A DNA stretch of 61,641 nt from the NCBI GenBank assembly GCA_001803205.1, contig MHBE01000055.1, positions 1-61,641 of the forward strand, written 5' to 3'. Source of the DNA: Lentisphaerae bacterium GWF2_38_69 (GTDB taxonomy: Bacteria > Verrucomicrobiota > Lentisphaeria > Victivallales > GWF2-38-69). Below, piece after piece: positions 37,147 through 45,979 of the stretch (its first letter is position 1; every line of letters starts with the position of its first letter). A program made the translations under genes and the position numbers. Below the pieces are notes generated by a model. The model saw nothing but the letters and a program-made list of their open reading frames with translations. It did not search any database and was not told the DNA's origin.

Positions 37147-37189
37147 AGCTAATCTCTCTCATTCATTTTTTTATTTTCAGACATAAATT

Positions 37190-38254
37190 TCAGTTTATTA
37201 GAAATTTTCTTATAAGTTCAGCTCTCTTGGCATCAAGTTCAGGAGGTTTTAATTCTTTTCTTAAGCATTTTTGAAGATGAGCGTCCTGAACCATTACAAA
37301 AAGAGCATTGACTTTTTCCATATCAAGAGAATCGAACATATTAAGATCTAGCCCCATCCTTATTGCTGAAAGAGCATTTAAAGCTTCCTTTTCAGTAATA
37401 AGATAGCTGTGTCTCATAATAGCGTAGCTTCTTCCAATAAAATCAGAGAGAAAGTCCCTTCTGTTCTGAATTAGAAGCGTTCTTGCATCAAGCTCATGCT
37501 GAATCATCCTGTTAACGGTGCTTCCTACTCTTCCAATTATTTCTTCTTCATTTTCACCAAGAGTACTTTGGTTTGAAAGCTGATAAATATAACCTAAAGC
37601 TTCAGAGCCTTCTCCATAAAGCCCTCTGACGGTCATGCCAAGTTTTCCAGTCGCATATATAATCTGGTTTATCTGAGTGGAAAGAGTAAGGGCTGGCAAA
37701 CTCAGCATTGCCGAAACTCTTATACCTGTTCCAATATTAGTCGGACAAGAAGTCAAAAAACCTAATTTACTGTCAAACGCGAATGGGATTTCATTATTAA
37801 GCAGAGACTCCTTTTGTGAAATATTTTCCCATAATGCCTTAAATTTAATTCCCGGAGAAAAAATCTGCATCCTAAGATGATCTTCCTCATTTATCATGAG
37901 ACCGAAGCTTTCATCTGAATCAATAAATAAAGAACTGCCTTTATTGCCGGAACAAAATTCACGGCTTACAAGATGCCTTTCCAGAAGAAATTTTCTTTCG
38001 ATCTGTGATAATTGACTCATATTGAAAGATAATTTTTCATTAAACAGGTGAACTTTATCACAGGCTCCCGAAATAATTTCAAGGATATAGTCCCTTTCAT
38101 TATCGCTTGAAGTTATTGGAAACTTGAGATTTGCAATATTCCTTGCAAGTCTGATTCTAGAGCTTATTGCTATTTGAGGTTCTGTAGAATCAGCTGATAA
38201 CCAAGCTACAGGTTTTTTGATAAGAATACCGGTATTGTCAAAGTTGCTTTTCAT
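37190..38254 (-). CDS. mcsB: Protein arginine kinase McsB
   Basis: 354 residues from ATG 38254; an in-frame TTG at 38266 is also possible. Phosphagen-kinase fold: ISSRIRLARNIANLKFP near the N-terminus and TSCPTNIGTGIRVSAML in the core with the conserved cysteine. VRGLYGEGSEALGYIYQLSNQ is another McsB block. Phosphorylates arginines on proteins, marking them for Clp degradation in Firmicutes. The C-terminal LDAKRAELIR resembles the phospho-arginine-sensing RDxxRA motif with the first Arg replaced. It follows mcsA after a four-base gap. Confidence 0.93.
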   Translation of the reverse strand: MKSNFDNTGILIKKPVAWLSADSTEPQIAISSRIRLARNIANLKFPITSSDNERDYILEIISGACDKVHLFNEKLSFNMSQLSQIERKFLLERHLVSREFCSGNKGSSLFIDSDESFGLMINEEDHLRMQIFSPGIKFKALWENISQKESLLNNEIPFAFDSKLGFLTSCPTNIGTGIRVSAMLSLPALTLSTQINQIIYATGKLGMTVRGLYGEGSEALGYIYQLSNQSTLGENEEEIIGRVGSTVNRMIQHELDARTLLIQNRRDFLSDFIGRSYAIMRHSYLITEKEALNALSAIRMGLDLNMFDSLDMEKVNALFVMVQDAHLQKCLRKELKPPELDAKRAELIRKFLIN

Positions 38255-38258
38255 AAAT

Positions 38259-38807
38259 TTAAACAATTGTTGATTTAAGCGTGTTTATCTTGTCTCTGAT
38301 AATTGCTGCTTCCTCATAACTTTCGTTCTGAACAAGATTATCAAGCTTAGTCTGAAGTCTAAATATATCTACCATTGCATCATTTCTGTTTTGAATCGAA
38401 GTAATTGGTTTTTTACCTACATGAAAATCTCCTCTGTGAAGGGAGGGGATAGAATATCCCAATATTCCGGAAAAGGCTTTATAGCATTGAGGACAGCCAA
38501 GTCTGCCTGTTTTTTTAAGTTTTTCGCTATCCCAAAGACAGGATGAACAGACAATTATCTCAGGCTGAGTAGTTATATTCGAATCGGGAGTCTTTTGCGC
38601 TATTTGGGGAGCAGCAATAGTGTTATGAACAGTTTTAAATAATTCAGAAAGATTGATTCCGTTCAATCCTGTCACACTTATTCCTTTTGCATCGGCGCAT
38701 ATCTGACAAATGTGAAGCGATTTTTTGGCGCCATTAACAACTTCTTGAATATGAATAGTTGCCTGATTTTTATTACATATATTGCAAATCATTAGATTTT
38801 TTTCCAT
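38259..38807 (-). CDS. mcsA: McsA, activator of arginine kinase McsB
   Basis: 182 residues. CNICNKNQATIHI and CQICADAKGI form the N-terminal cysteine pairs; CSSCLWDSEKLKKTGRLGCPQC is the second zinc site (first and last cysteines given). A UVR-type helical hairpin closes the protein (LDNLVQNESYEEAAIIRDKI). McsA binds and stimulates McsB. The ATG directly abuts the lolD stop codon, so expression is coupled to the lipoprotein exporter genes. Confidence 0.92.
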   Translation of the reverse strand: MEKNLMICNICNKNQATIHIQEVVNGAKKSLHICQICADAKGISVTGLNGINLSELFKTVHNTIAAPQIAQKTPDSNITTQPEIIVCSSCLWDSEKLKKTGRLGCPQCYKAFSGILGYSIPSLHRGDFHVGKKPITSIQNRNDAMVDIFRLQTKLDNLVQNESYEEAAIIRDKINTLKSTIV

Positions 38808-39500
38808 TTATGAGACATGAACTTCAGGTGTATCAACTTTGCCGTCTTTGATTTTGATCATTCTTTCAGCAAGAGCGGCAACTTCATTGTTGTGAGTAAC
38901 CATTATAATTGTTCTGGTTCTATTATTGTGTAGCGCTTTAAATATTTCAAGTATCCCTTCTCCTGTAGCAGAATCGAGATTTCCGGTAGGCTCATCAGTC
39001 AGCAATAATTCAGGATCGTTAACAAGTGCCCTTGCTATAGCTGTCCGCTGCTGTTCTCCCCCTGAAACTTCTGCTGGCCGATGCTTCAATCTGTCTTTAA
39101 GCCCTACACTAATAAGAATTTCTTCAGCTTTAATTTTAGCTAGTTTATCCGAAATACCGCCTATCCGTGCAGGAAGAGCAGCATTTTCCAGGATGCTTAA
39201 TTCAGGAAGAAGATGATATGCCTGAAAAACATAACCTATTTTTTTAAGGCGAAGTTTGCACCTGTCTCTTTTTGAAAGCATTCCAATATCCTTTCCGTCA
39301 TAAAAAACCTTTCCTTTATCTGGTTTTTCAAGGCCGCCAATCAAATTCAATAAAGTGGTTTTGCCGCTTCCTGAAGCGCCAAGCATAGCAAGCCACTCCC
39401 CTCTTAATACTTCAAGGTCAAGCCCTCTTAGCACGCTTATCATTGAGCGTTCTAACTTGTATGTACGAAAAACATTCTGTACGCTGATTATGCTATTCAT
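38808..39500 (-). CDS. lolD: Lipoprotein-releasing ABC transporter ATPase LolD
   Basis: 230 residues. Walker A GASGSGKTTLLNLIGGLE, Q-loop and FQAYHLLPELSILENAALPA, signature VSGGEQQRTAIARALVND, Walker B LLTDEPTGNLD. The YHLLPE block is typical of LolD. Drives release of outer-membrane lipoproteins from the inner membrane. Overlaps lolC by eight bases. Confidence 0.93.
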   Translation of the reverse strand: MNSIISVQNVFRTYKLERSMISVLRGLDLEVLRGEWLAMLGASGSGKTTLLNLIGGLEKPDKGKVFYDGKDIGMLSKRDRCKLRLKKIGYVFQAYHLLPELSILENAALPARIGGISDKLAKIKAEEILISVGLKDRLKHRPAEVSGGEQQRTAIARALVNDPELLLTDEPTGNLDSATGEGILEIFKALHNNRTRTIIMVTHNNEVAALAERMIKIKDGKVDTPEVHVS

Positions 39501-40758
39501 ATCTTAATGCCTTTGCCGGATCTAGTCTGGATGCCCTGAAGGCAGGAATTACTGCTCCGAGCGTGCATAGTATTATTGAACATAACGAAATAAAAACCAC
39601 ATCTCCAGGAACAATTTGGGCAGGAAGCTGACTTAGAAAATAGAACTGCTTAGGAAAAATCTCAATCTGGAAAATATTTGACAGAAAATGTAAAATATCA
39701 GTTCTCCAGTAAATCACACAGCTTCCGAGGACAAGGCCTGTCAGTGTCCCTATTGAGCCGACAAAAAATCCCTGAAGTATAAAAACTCGCATTATCGAAG
39801 AGGGAGTAGAACCAAGAGCCATAAGAAGGCCTACTTCTCTGGTCTTCTGAACAACCACTGTTATAAGAGTATTTGTGATACTTGAAGCAGCTACAAGCAC
39901 TATAAATACCAATACGAAAAACATCATATTCTTTTCTACTGCAAGCACATCAAGAAACTGCTTATTAACTTGCTTCCAGCTCAGTACCTGGTAGTCTGAA
40001 AACTCTTTCACCATTTTTTTATAAATGCCTTCAATATTAAATGGATCTTGTGTAGTTACCGCAATCATTGTCGCAGCGCCAAGGGGATAACCAAAAAGCT
40101 GGTCTGCATCATCAATATTGGAGAATAAAACTTTTGAATCGAAATTATATTCTCCGGCATTATAAATGCCTGATATCACAAACTGAGAAGGAAGATAAAC
40201 TTTTGAAGGATTTTGGGTAACCCGTCCTTTTGAATCGAAATTAACCATTTCTTTTAGTTTTGCAGGAGAGTGAAGAACTATTTTGTCTCCGGCAGAAAGT
40301 CCAAGCTGATTTGCCAGCACATAGCTTATAAGAACCTCTCCATCTTTAAGGGAATACTTACCAGAGATTATATTTTCCTCAACAAAATTTGAAGCTGTCT
40401 CCTGATCAGTATTTACGCCTATCAGATATTGGGGGGATACTTTATCTCCTGCCTGGACAAGCACTTCTCCCTGAGTCCTGGCAATTGCTGTAGCACCCAT
40501 AAGATCGATTTTTTGTATTATTTTTTCAGGATTCTTAATGTATTGCGAACCGTAGCTCTGAATCTGAATATGAGGCCTTGTGTCTATAAGTTTTGTCTTA
40601 ATCTCGTTAGTAAATCCTGTCATTATGGCAAGAACTACCATAAGGACGCATACTCCAATGCTTACGCCGGTAACGGATATAATTGTGATAACAGACACGG
40701 CGTTTCTTTTGGGTTTAAAGTAACGCCATGCCAAAAAAAGGTCTGTCAAAAATCTCAT
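39493..40758 (-). CDS. lolC: Lipoprotein-releasing ABC transporter permease LolC/LolE
   Basis: 421 residues. N-terminal AWRYFKPKRNAVSVITIISV and a first TM helix, a large periplasmic MacB-like domain (~45-265), then three TM helices in an FtsX domain (~270-415) ending FRASRLDPAKALRYE. Only one such permease is present, so a homodimer (LolCD2-type, sometimes called LolF) is likely. Direct evidence for outer-membrane lipoprotein traffic in this organism. Confidence 0.92.
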   Translation of the reverse strand: MRFLTDLFLAWRYFKPKRNAVSVITIISVTGVSIGVCVLMVVLAIMTGFTNEIKTKLIDTRPHIQIQSYGSQYIKNPEKIIQKIDLMGATAIARTQGEVLVQAGDKVSPQYLIGVNTDQETASNFVEENIISGKYSLKDGEVLISYVLANQLGLSAGDKIVLHSPAKLKEMVNFDSKGRVTQNPSKVYLPSQFVISGIYNAGEYNFDSKVLFSNIDDADQLFGYPLGAATMIAVTTQDPFNIEGIYKKMVKEFSDYQVLSWKQVNKQFLDVLAVEKNMMFFVLVFIVLVAASSITNTLITVVVQKTREVGLLMALGSTPSSIMRVFILQGFFVGSIGTLTGLVLGSCVIYWRTDILHFLSNIFQIEIFPKQFYFLSQLPAQIVPGDVVFISLCSIILCTLGAVIPAFRASRLDPAKALRYE

Positions 40759-40812
40759 TAATTTGTCTGCTGGAAATTTATAACCAAAACTAGAATTACG
40801 GAATATACTTTC

Positions 40813-41706
40813 TCAGTAGAGCATTACAATCTCAAGTTCTACAGAGCTGTTAACTGCTTTTAGCAGCTCTCTTGCGGTTCTTAATTGAGAAACAACATTC
40901 TTTTTGGGTTCAACTATCACTGCCCTGACTATATCCTGATAATCAAGTCCGTTCATATTGAGGTAGGAAACAGCTGCTGTCATGGGATTCATACTTATGT
41001 TATAAGCAGCATTTTCGATATATTTACCAGTAAGCATTCTGCCGTCTCTAACCATTAAAGCTACCCCTGAATATGAATTTGAATAAGGCGAATAGCATTT
41101 GTTTGCTGCCATGACAGCTGCGCATATCATCGGATACTCTGGAGAACAAGGATTATTCTTTAAAAGGCCATTGTCTATTTCAGTCATAAATCTTGCGTTT
41201 ATCCCTAAATCTGAAGGGCCAAAAGGATAAGGAACTAATTCTTTAAGAGTTACAGTCTTATCCGGAAGAATTATCTTAAGATCTTCTGCATTGTCAAGCT
41301 CAAGCATAAACTGCCTGCACAAACAACATGGTATATAATTTACCGTAACGCTCTTTACTCCGAGTTCGCCATGAATAAAGGCATTGGAAAGCGAAGCTTG
41401 TTCGGCATGCAAAGTAAAGTTCATAGAAGTTCCAGGAAACTCCTGATTAGCGCCGAAATAAATTGCTCCTGATTTGCCCTGAGTCAGAGCTCCTACATTG
41501 AAATTAGAAATTTTTGGCAGAGCAAAATCTCTTGCTATTTTCATGATCTCAAGAAGAAATTTCTCTTCAGAAAGTCCACTCATGGCCTGAAGCTCTTTTG
41601 CATCAGCTGCGCTTATCATACCTGAATATGACTGTGACGAAAAATTCGAATCAAGCTTTGCATTCATCTGATGCGAAAATGAACTAATTGCATTAATAAT
41701 TTTCAT
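40813..41706 (-). CDS. cdd: Cytidine deaminase, two-domain E. coli type
   Basis: 297 residues, like the dimeric E. coli enzyme rather than the ~130-residue tetrameric form. Catalytic zinc site: TLHAEQASLSNAF (His and catalytic Glu) and YIPCCLCRQFMLEL (two Cys). A second, non-catalytic deaminase-fold half follows (CAAVMAANKCYSPYSNSYSG). Converts cytidine and deoxycytidine to uridine forms. It is followed on the same strand, or opposed nearby, by genes for uridine and uracil breakdown; here it lies downstream of udp in one minus-strand set. Confidence 0.93.
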   Translation of the reverse strand: MKIINAISSFSHQMNAKLDSNFSSQSYSGMISAADAKELQAMSGLSEEKFLLEIMKIARDFALPKISNFNVGALTQGKSGAIYFGANQEFPGTSMNFTLHAEQASLSNAFIHGELGVKSVTVNYIPCCLCRQFMLELDNAEDLKIILPDKTVTLKELVPYPFGPSDLGINARFMTEIDNGLLKNNPCSPEYPMICAAVMAANKCYSPYSNSYSGVALMVRDGRMLTGKYIENAAYNISMNPMTAAVSYLNMNGLDYQDIVRAVIVEPKKNVVSQLRTARELLKAVNSSVELEIVMLY

Positions 41707-41719
41707 ATAATCGTAAACT

Positions 41720-42259
41720 CTATTTTGTTAACCATTCATACGCTCCTATTGCTGAAGTGACTGTAAAAATCGCATTCAAAATCAAAAACAGCCAGGCTAT
41801 TTGAAGTCCATTCAAGATTCCAAAAATTGAATATATAACAATTACAAGCCCACCTATTGTATAATATATTGGATTTAGCAAGCCCACGCCAAGAGCAAGA
41901 AATATCAATCCAAGTGTCCCGACAAGTAATGATTTATCATTGAAAGAGCCTTTAATTGCAAAAACAATAATTGTGACAACAACAAGAATTGCTGTAACAA
42001 TGGCAATAACCATATTTGACAGAGGAAAATAAGTTAATACCGCATCAATAACTATAATCCCTTCAAGCACAGTAAAAAATGCATTTTTTTCAAGAAATGA
42101 TGAAAAGCACAGCAATATTCCACCAATTAGAAAGCACTCTTTCTGTATTGGAGATCCTGGCATCAGAGTACCAACTATAAAAACTAGAAGCCCGGCAATT
42201 CCAATCAAAATATTAACTATGTGATTGCCAATATAAGGTTTAGTCTGAGAATTATTCAT
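41720..42259 (-). CDS. Small multi-TM membrane protein of unknown function
   Basis: About 179 residues from ATG 42259, supported by AAGGA seven bases upstream; a longer form from 42283 is less likely. Six or seven short hydrophobic helices cover almost the whole chain, with GSPIQKECFLIGGILLCFSS in the second. No transporter motif recognised. It sits between a uridine phosphorylase and cytidine deaminase on the same strand, so a role with nucleosides is possible, by position only. Confidence 0.65.
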   Translation of the reverse strand: MNNSQTKPYIGNHIVNILIGIAGLLVFIVGTLMPGSPIQKECFLIGGILLCFSSFLEKNAFFTVLEGIIVIDAVLTYFPLSNMVIAIVTAILVVVTIIVFAIKGSFNDKSLLVGTLGLIFLALGVGLLNPIYYTIGGLVIVIYSIFGILNGLQIAWLFLILNAIFTVTSAIGAYEWLTK

Positions 42260-42334
42260 CGGTAGTTCCTTAAATTTAACCAAATAAGACGAAGGACTTT
42301 AACCCTGTGCCTCATTGTTGAACAATTTTAATTT

Positions 42335-43228
42335 TTACTTCACTGTTTTTTTAAGATAGTTGAAAAGCACTACTCCTGAATTTTCGCTATAAGTATGAAG
42401 TTTTTCTTTTGTGGCTGTTACCTGGTCTCCATTGAGACGGTTAAGGAGGGTGCAGCAAATCATTGCAAATTTGGAAAACCCCCAATGATTGAGGTACCCT
42501 GCCATCATGGCTCCTTCCATTTCTATATTGCGGACGCCGTTTTTATGAATCCAGTTAAGCCAGTTCATTTTGCTCTGAAGATTTTCCATACAAACTGCTC
42601 CGTCTAGGCGGAACTGTTCAAGGAAGAACTCATTGCCTGCTACGGTTTTTCCCATAGCAATGGGAATTCCGCTATCGCAATTTGCATCAATTATATCTTG
42701 AGCGATTTTTACCGGGAATCTCCCGTCAAACCAGTATTCTCCAAGACCTCCATTAAGCGCTCTGTAAGGTTTGAGGTCAGCCATTAAACCATCTGTTGTA
42801 ACAACCACTGTTCCCCCCTCCAGTCCCACTCCTCCGCTTGTTCCAACTCTTGCCCAGAAAACTTTATCCATTTCATCAAGATTTCCGTCCTTGAGGAAGA
42901 AAATCATTCTCATAAGTTCCTGCAGACATATCGAAGCACTAGGCATCCCCATTCCGTGCGATGCAAAAAGAACACCTGCACAGTAGCGTGTTACAAATCT
43001 TTCTTCTTTGGGAAGAGCATATATCTTTTTGTTCTTGTTCATTTTGCTCCATTTATCGGCAAATTCGATGATACGCCCGCCAGAACCGCACATAATAACA
43101 GCTTTTACATCTTTGAAATTTTTTAGTATCGGGTCATCGCTTGAAACTCCAAAATGGTAATAAACATCCGGATATTTTCCTTCAAGTACTCCGTCGAGAA
43201 AAGCATGATTGATATTTTGGGTTTTCAT
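42335..43228 (-). CDS. Uridine phosphorylase, animal UPP1-like
   Basis: 297 residues. Phosphorolysis of uridine to uracil and ribose-1-phosphate. RYCAGVLFASHGMGMPSASI, RVGTSGGVGLEGGTVVVTTD, FRLDGAVC, GVRNIEMEGAMMAGYLNHWG and CCTLLNRLNGDQV correspond closely to the vertebrate UPP1 pattern (SHGMGIPS, IRIGTSGGIG, GRLDGALC, VRNIEMES, LLDRLDCDQI) more than to the shorter E. coli Udp. Glu in EMEG contacts ribose and Arg in RIGTSGG-type motif binds phosphate. First gene of a minus-strand set with cdd and divergent from the dihydropyrimidine dehydrogenase gene. Confidence 0.87.
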   Translation of the reverse strand: MKTQNINHAFLDGVLEGKYPDVYYHFGVSSDDPILKNFKDVKAVIMCGSGGRIIEFADKWSKMNKNKKIYALPKEERFVTRYCAGVLFASHGMGMPSASICLQELMRMIFFLKDGNLDEMDKVFWARVGTSGGVGLEGGTVVVTTDGLMADLKPYRALNGGLGEYWFDGRFPVKIAQDIIDANCDSGIPIAMGKTVAGNEFFLEQFRLDGAVCMENLQSKMNWLNWIHKNGVRNIEMEGAMMAGYLNHWGFSKFAMICCTLLNRLNGDQVTATKEKLHTYSENSGVVLFNYLKKTVK

Positions 43229-43359
43229 GTGTTGTCTCCATTTTAAAATTATTCAATAATGAATACAAAAAACTTAAGTCTAAGTTTAGCAGATCTAAAA
43301 TCTTTTTACTATAACTAAGATTTAAATAAGTTTAATGTATTGTCATTCATTTCGTGTAA

Positions 43360-43388
43360 TTGTAAAAAAACTTCCGCTTCACTATTAT
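43360..43388 (+). promoter_or_regulatory. Putative promoter for the dihydropyrimidine dehydrogenase gene
   Basis: TTGTAA, 17-base spacer, TATTAT, about 40 bases before the ATG at 43428. The 199-base gap to the divergent uridine phosphorylase gene could hold a shared operator, but I identified none. Confidence 0.45.
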
Positions 43389-43427
43389 AAAGCATAAATA
43401 TCAATTGATCAAAAATAAGGTTTAAAT

Positions 43428-45959
43428 ATGGATACTTCGTCAAACTATTACAAAGAACATATCCGTTCGTATACGCAATCAGAAGCGATACAGGAAGCCT
43501 CCAGATGCCTTCTATGCCATGACGCGCCATGTAGCAAAAACTGCCCTGCCGGCACAAATCCTTCCTCTTTCATTCGCTCCATAAGATTCGAAAATTTTGC
43601 TGGCGCAGCAAAAACAATAAGAGAGGCCAATATTCTTGGCGCAACTTGTTCACGAGTCTGCCCATACAGTGAACTTTGTGAAAAAGAGTGTAAAAGAGCC
43701 CTTCTCGACAAACCTATCGAAATAGGTCTTCTTCAAAGGTTCGCTACTGAATATGAAGAAGAAAATGATCTGACTGCTCTTACTAAAGTGGAATTATCAA
43801 AAGAAAAAGTAGCTGTTATAGGTTCCGGTCCTGCAGGATTAGCCGCCAGCGCAAGCCTGGCTCTTAAAGGCTATAAAGTAACTATTTTCGAAAAAGAATC
43901 TGTTTTAGGAGGGGTTCTTTCAACTGGTATTATTCCTTCAAGACTGCCTCAGAATGTAGTTGACAGCGAAATACAAAAAGTTAAAAATCTTGGAGTTGAG
44001 TTCATAGCTAAATGTGAAGTTGGCAAAGATATTACAGTTGATGAATTAAAAAAACAGGGATACAAATCATTGCTTATAGCAACTGGAAACACTAATTCAA
44101 AAATGATGGGTATCCCAAACTCAAATGCTCCGGGAGTTCTTACAGCTATAGATTTCCTTGCAAAAGCCAGGGCAGGAGAACAGATTCAGGTAAAAGATAA
44201 GAGAATAGTAATAGTAGGAGGAGGAGATGTCGCCTTTGATTCCTCTCTTACCGCACTTTTGCAGACAGCTAAAAAAGTTTCCATCCTGTATAGAAGAAGA
44301 CACCAGGATATGCCGGCGACCAAAGAGGAACTCGAAATAGCTTTTGACCTTAAACTGGATATATATACTAATTTCACGCCCACTGAATATACTGTTGAAA
44401 AAGGCATTCTCAAAGGTATAAGAGCAAAAGGAACTTATGATGCTTCAGAAATATTTCTTGACGCTGATATTGTTATCGAAGCCATAGGTCAGACTGCGTA
44501 TGACATTAAAAAGATATTCCCTGAAATTCAAACTGAGAAAAATGGCAGCGCAAAGTTAATTGAAGGAAGAAAAACCAATATAAATGGTGTCTTTGCCGCA
44601 GGAGACATAACTAACGGAGGACAAACAGTAGTTCTCGCTGTAAAAGAAGGCAAAGAAGCTGCTCAGGAAATCGACAAGTATCTTTCAGCTAAACCTCATT
44701 CGTTTAATATAATAAAATCCAAAGAGCATAAATCCCTGGAAATTGACTTCTGTGGTGTAAAGTGCGTAAACCCATTTTTCCTTTCCTCCTCTCCTGTAGG
44801 AAGCAATTACGATATGTGCAAAAAAGCTCTTGAAACAGGGTGGGGCGGTATTTGTTACAAAACAGTTGGAGTTTTTATTCCTGATGAATGTTCTCCAAGG
44901 TTTGATGCTACAGCGAAGGAATCAACACCTTTTGTCGGCTTTAAGAATATGGAGCAGATTTCGGATAAACCTCTTGAAAAGAATCTCGAAATGATGGCTA
45001 AACTCAAAAAAGATTACCCTGAAAGAGTTTTGATAGCTTCAATAATGGGATCTACAGAAGAAGAGTGGACAAAGCTTGCCTCTCTTGTAACTGAAGTGGC
45101 AAAAGCTGATATCATCGAATGCAATTTTTCCTGCCCTCAAATGACAAGTCATGCAATGGGATCAGATGTCGGACAAAATCCCGATCTCGTAAAAGCTTAT
45201 ACAAAGGCTGTAAAAAGAGGCACCCACCTTCCGATACTTGCTAAAATGACTCCAAATATCGGGAACATGGAAATACCTGCTATTGCAGCTATGGAAGGAG
45301 GAGCAACGGGAATAGCCGCTATCAATACCATAAAAGCCATTACTGCAATTGATTCTGACAGATTCGTCTGTCTTCCTGTCGTTAATGGCAAGTCTTCTAT
45401 TTCCGGCTATTCAGGAAAAGCTGTTAAGCCTATTGCGCTTAGATTTATTACCCAAATGCTTCAGCACCCCTCTCTCAAGAATATTCCGATAAGCGGAATG
45501 GGAGGAATTGAAACCTGGAGAGATGCTCTGGAGTTTTTTCTCGTGGGCTCCTCAAACCTTCAGGTCACGACATCAATTATGCAATATGGTTATAGAATAG
45601 TCGAAGACATGAAAGAAGGTTTAGCTCATTATCTGAGTGTAAAGGGATTTAAATCACTTCAGGAAATCGTAGGCCTTGCCCTGAGAAACATAATTCCGGC
45701 TGAAGATCTGGACAGAGACTTTAAAATTATTCCAAAAATAGATCTTGATAAATGCATAGGATGCGGAAGATGCTATATATCGTGTTACGACGCAGCCCAT
45801 CAGGCAATCGACTGGAATTCAGAACTAAGGAAACCTTCTGTTAATGATAACTGTGTGGGATGTCATTTATGCAAACTAGTTTGCCCTGTTGAAGGTTGTA
45901 TAACTGCTGGCGAAGTAAAATTCAAACCAGGCAGAAAAACCCATGATATAATTAAATAA
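43428..45959 (+). CDS. Dihydropyrimidine dehydrogenase, PreT-PreA fusion
   Basis: 843 residues, equal to E. coli PreT plus PreA joined. Reduces uracil and thymine with NAD(P)H. N-terminal half: Fe-S cysteines in [16 protein letters not shown] and [21 protein letters not shown] motif [20 protein letters not shown] and NAD(P) motif [14 protein letters not shown]-terminal half (~435-840): FMN-dependent TIM barrel with catalytic cysteine in [27 protein letters not shown] and two ferredoxin clusters ([23 protein letters not shown]). Same domain order as animal DPD (~1025 residues) but without its N-terminal extension. A fine match in length and motifs. Confidence 0.92.
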   Translation: MDTSSNYYKEHIRSYTQSEAIQEASRCLLCHDAPCSKNCPAGTNPSSFIRSIRFENFAGAAKTIREANILGATCSRVCPYSELCEKECKRALLDKPIEIGLLQRFATEYEEENDLTALTKVELSKEKVAVIGSGPAGLAASASLALKGYKVTIFEKESVLGGVLSTGIIPSRLPQNVVDSEIQKVKNLGVEFIAKCEVGKDITVDELKKQGYKSLLIATGNTNSKMMGIPNSNAPGVLTAIDFLAKARAGEQIQVKDKRIVIVGGGDVAFDSSLTALLQTAKKVSILYRRRHQDMPATKEELEIAFDLKLDIYTNFTPTEYTVEKGILKGIRAKGTYDASEIFLDADIVIEAIGQTAYDIKKIFPEIQTEKNGSAKLIEGRKTNINGVFAAGDITNGGQTVVLAVKEGKEAAQEIDKYLSAKPHSFNIIKSKEHKSLEIDFCGVKCVNPFFLSSSPVGSNYDMCKKALETGWGGICYKTVGVFIPDECSPRFDATAKESTPFVGFKNMEQISDKPLEKNLEMMAKLKKDYPERVLIASIMGSTEEEWTKLASLVTEVAKADIIECNFSCPQMTSHAMGSDVGQNPDLVKAYTKAVKRGTHLPILAKMTPNIGNMEIPAIAAMEGGATGIAAINTIKAITAIDSDRFVCLPVVNGKSSISGYSGKAVKPIALRFITQMLQHPSLKNIPISGMGGIETWRDALEFFLVGSSNLQVTTSIMQYGYRIVEDMKEGLAHYLSVKGFKSLQEIVGLALRNIIPAEDLDRDFKIIPKIDLDKCIGCGRCYISCYDAAHQAIDWNSELRKPSVNDNCVGCHLCKLVCPVEGCITAGEVKFKPGRKTHDIIK

Positions 45960-45979
45960 ACCTGATTATTATTAAAAAT

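Noticed and set aside
42260-42283. Longer start for the membrane protein at 41720-42259
   Set aside because: AAGGA is spaced correctly for the ATG at 42259, and the extra residues precede that site.
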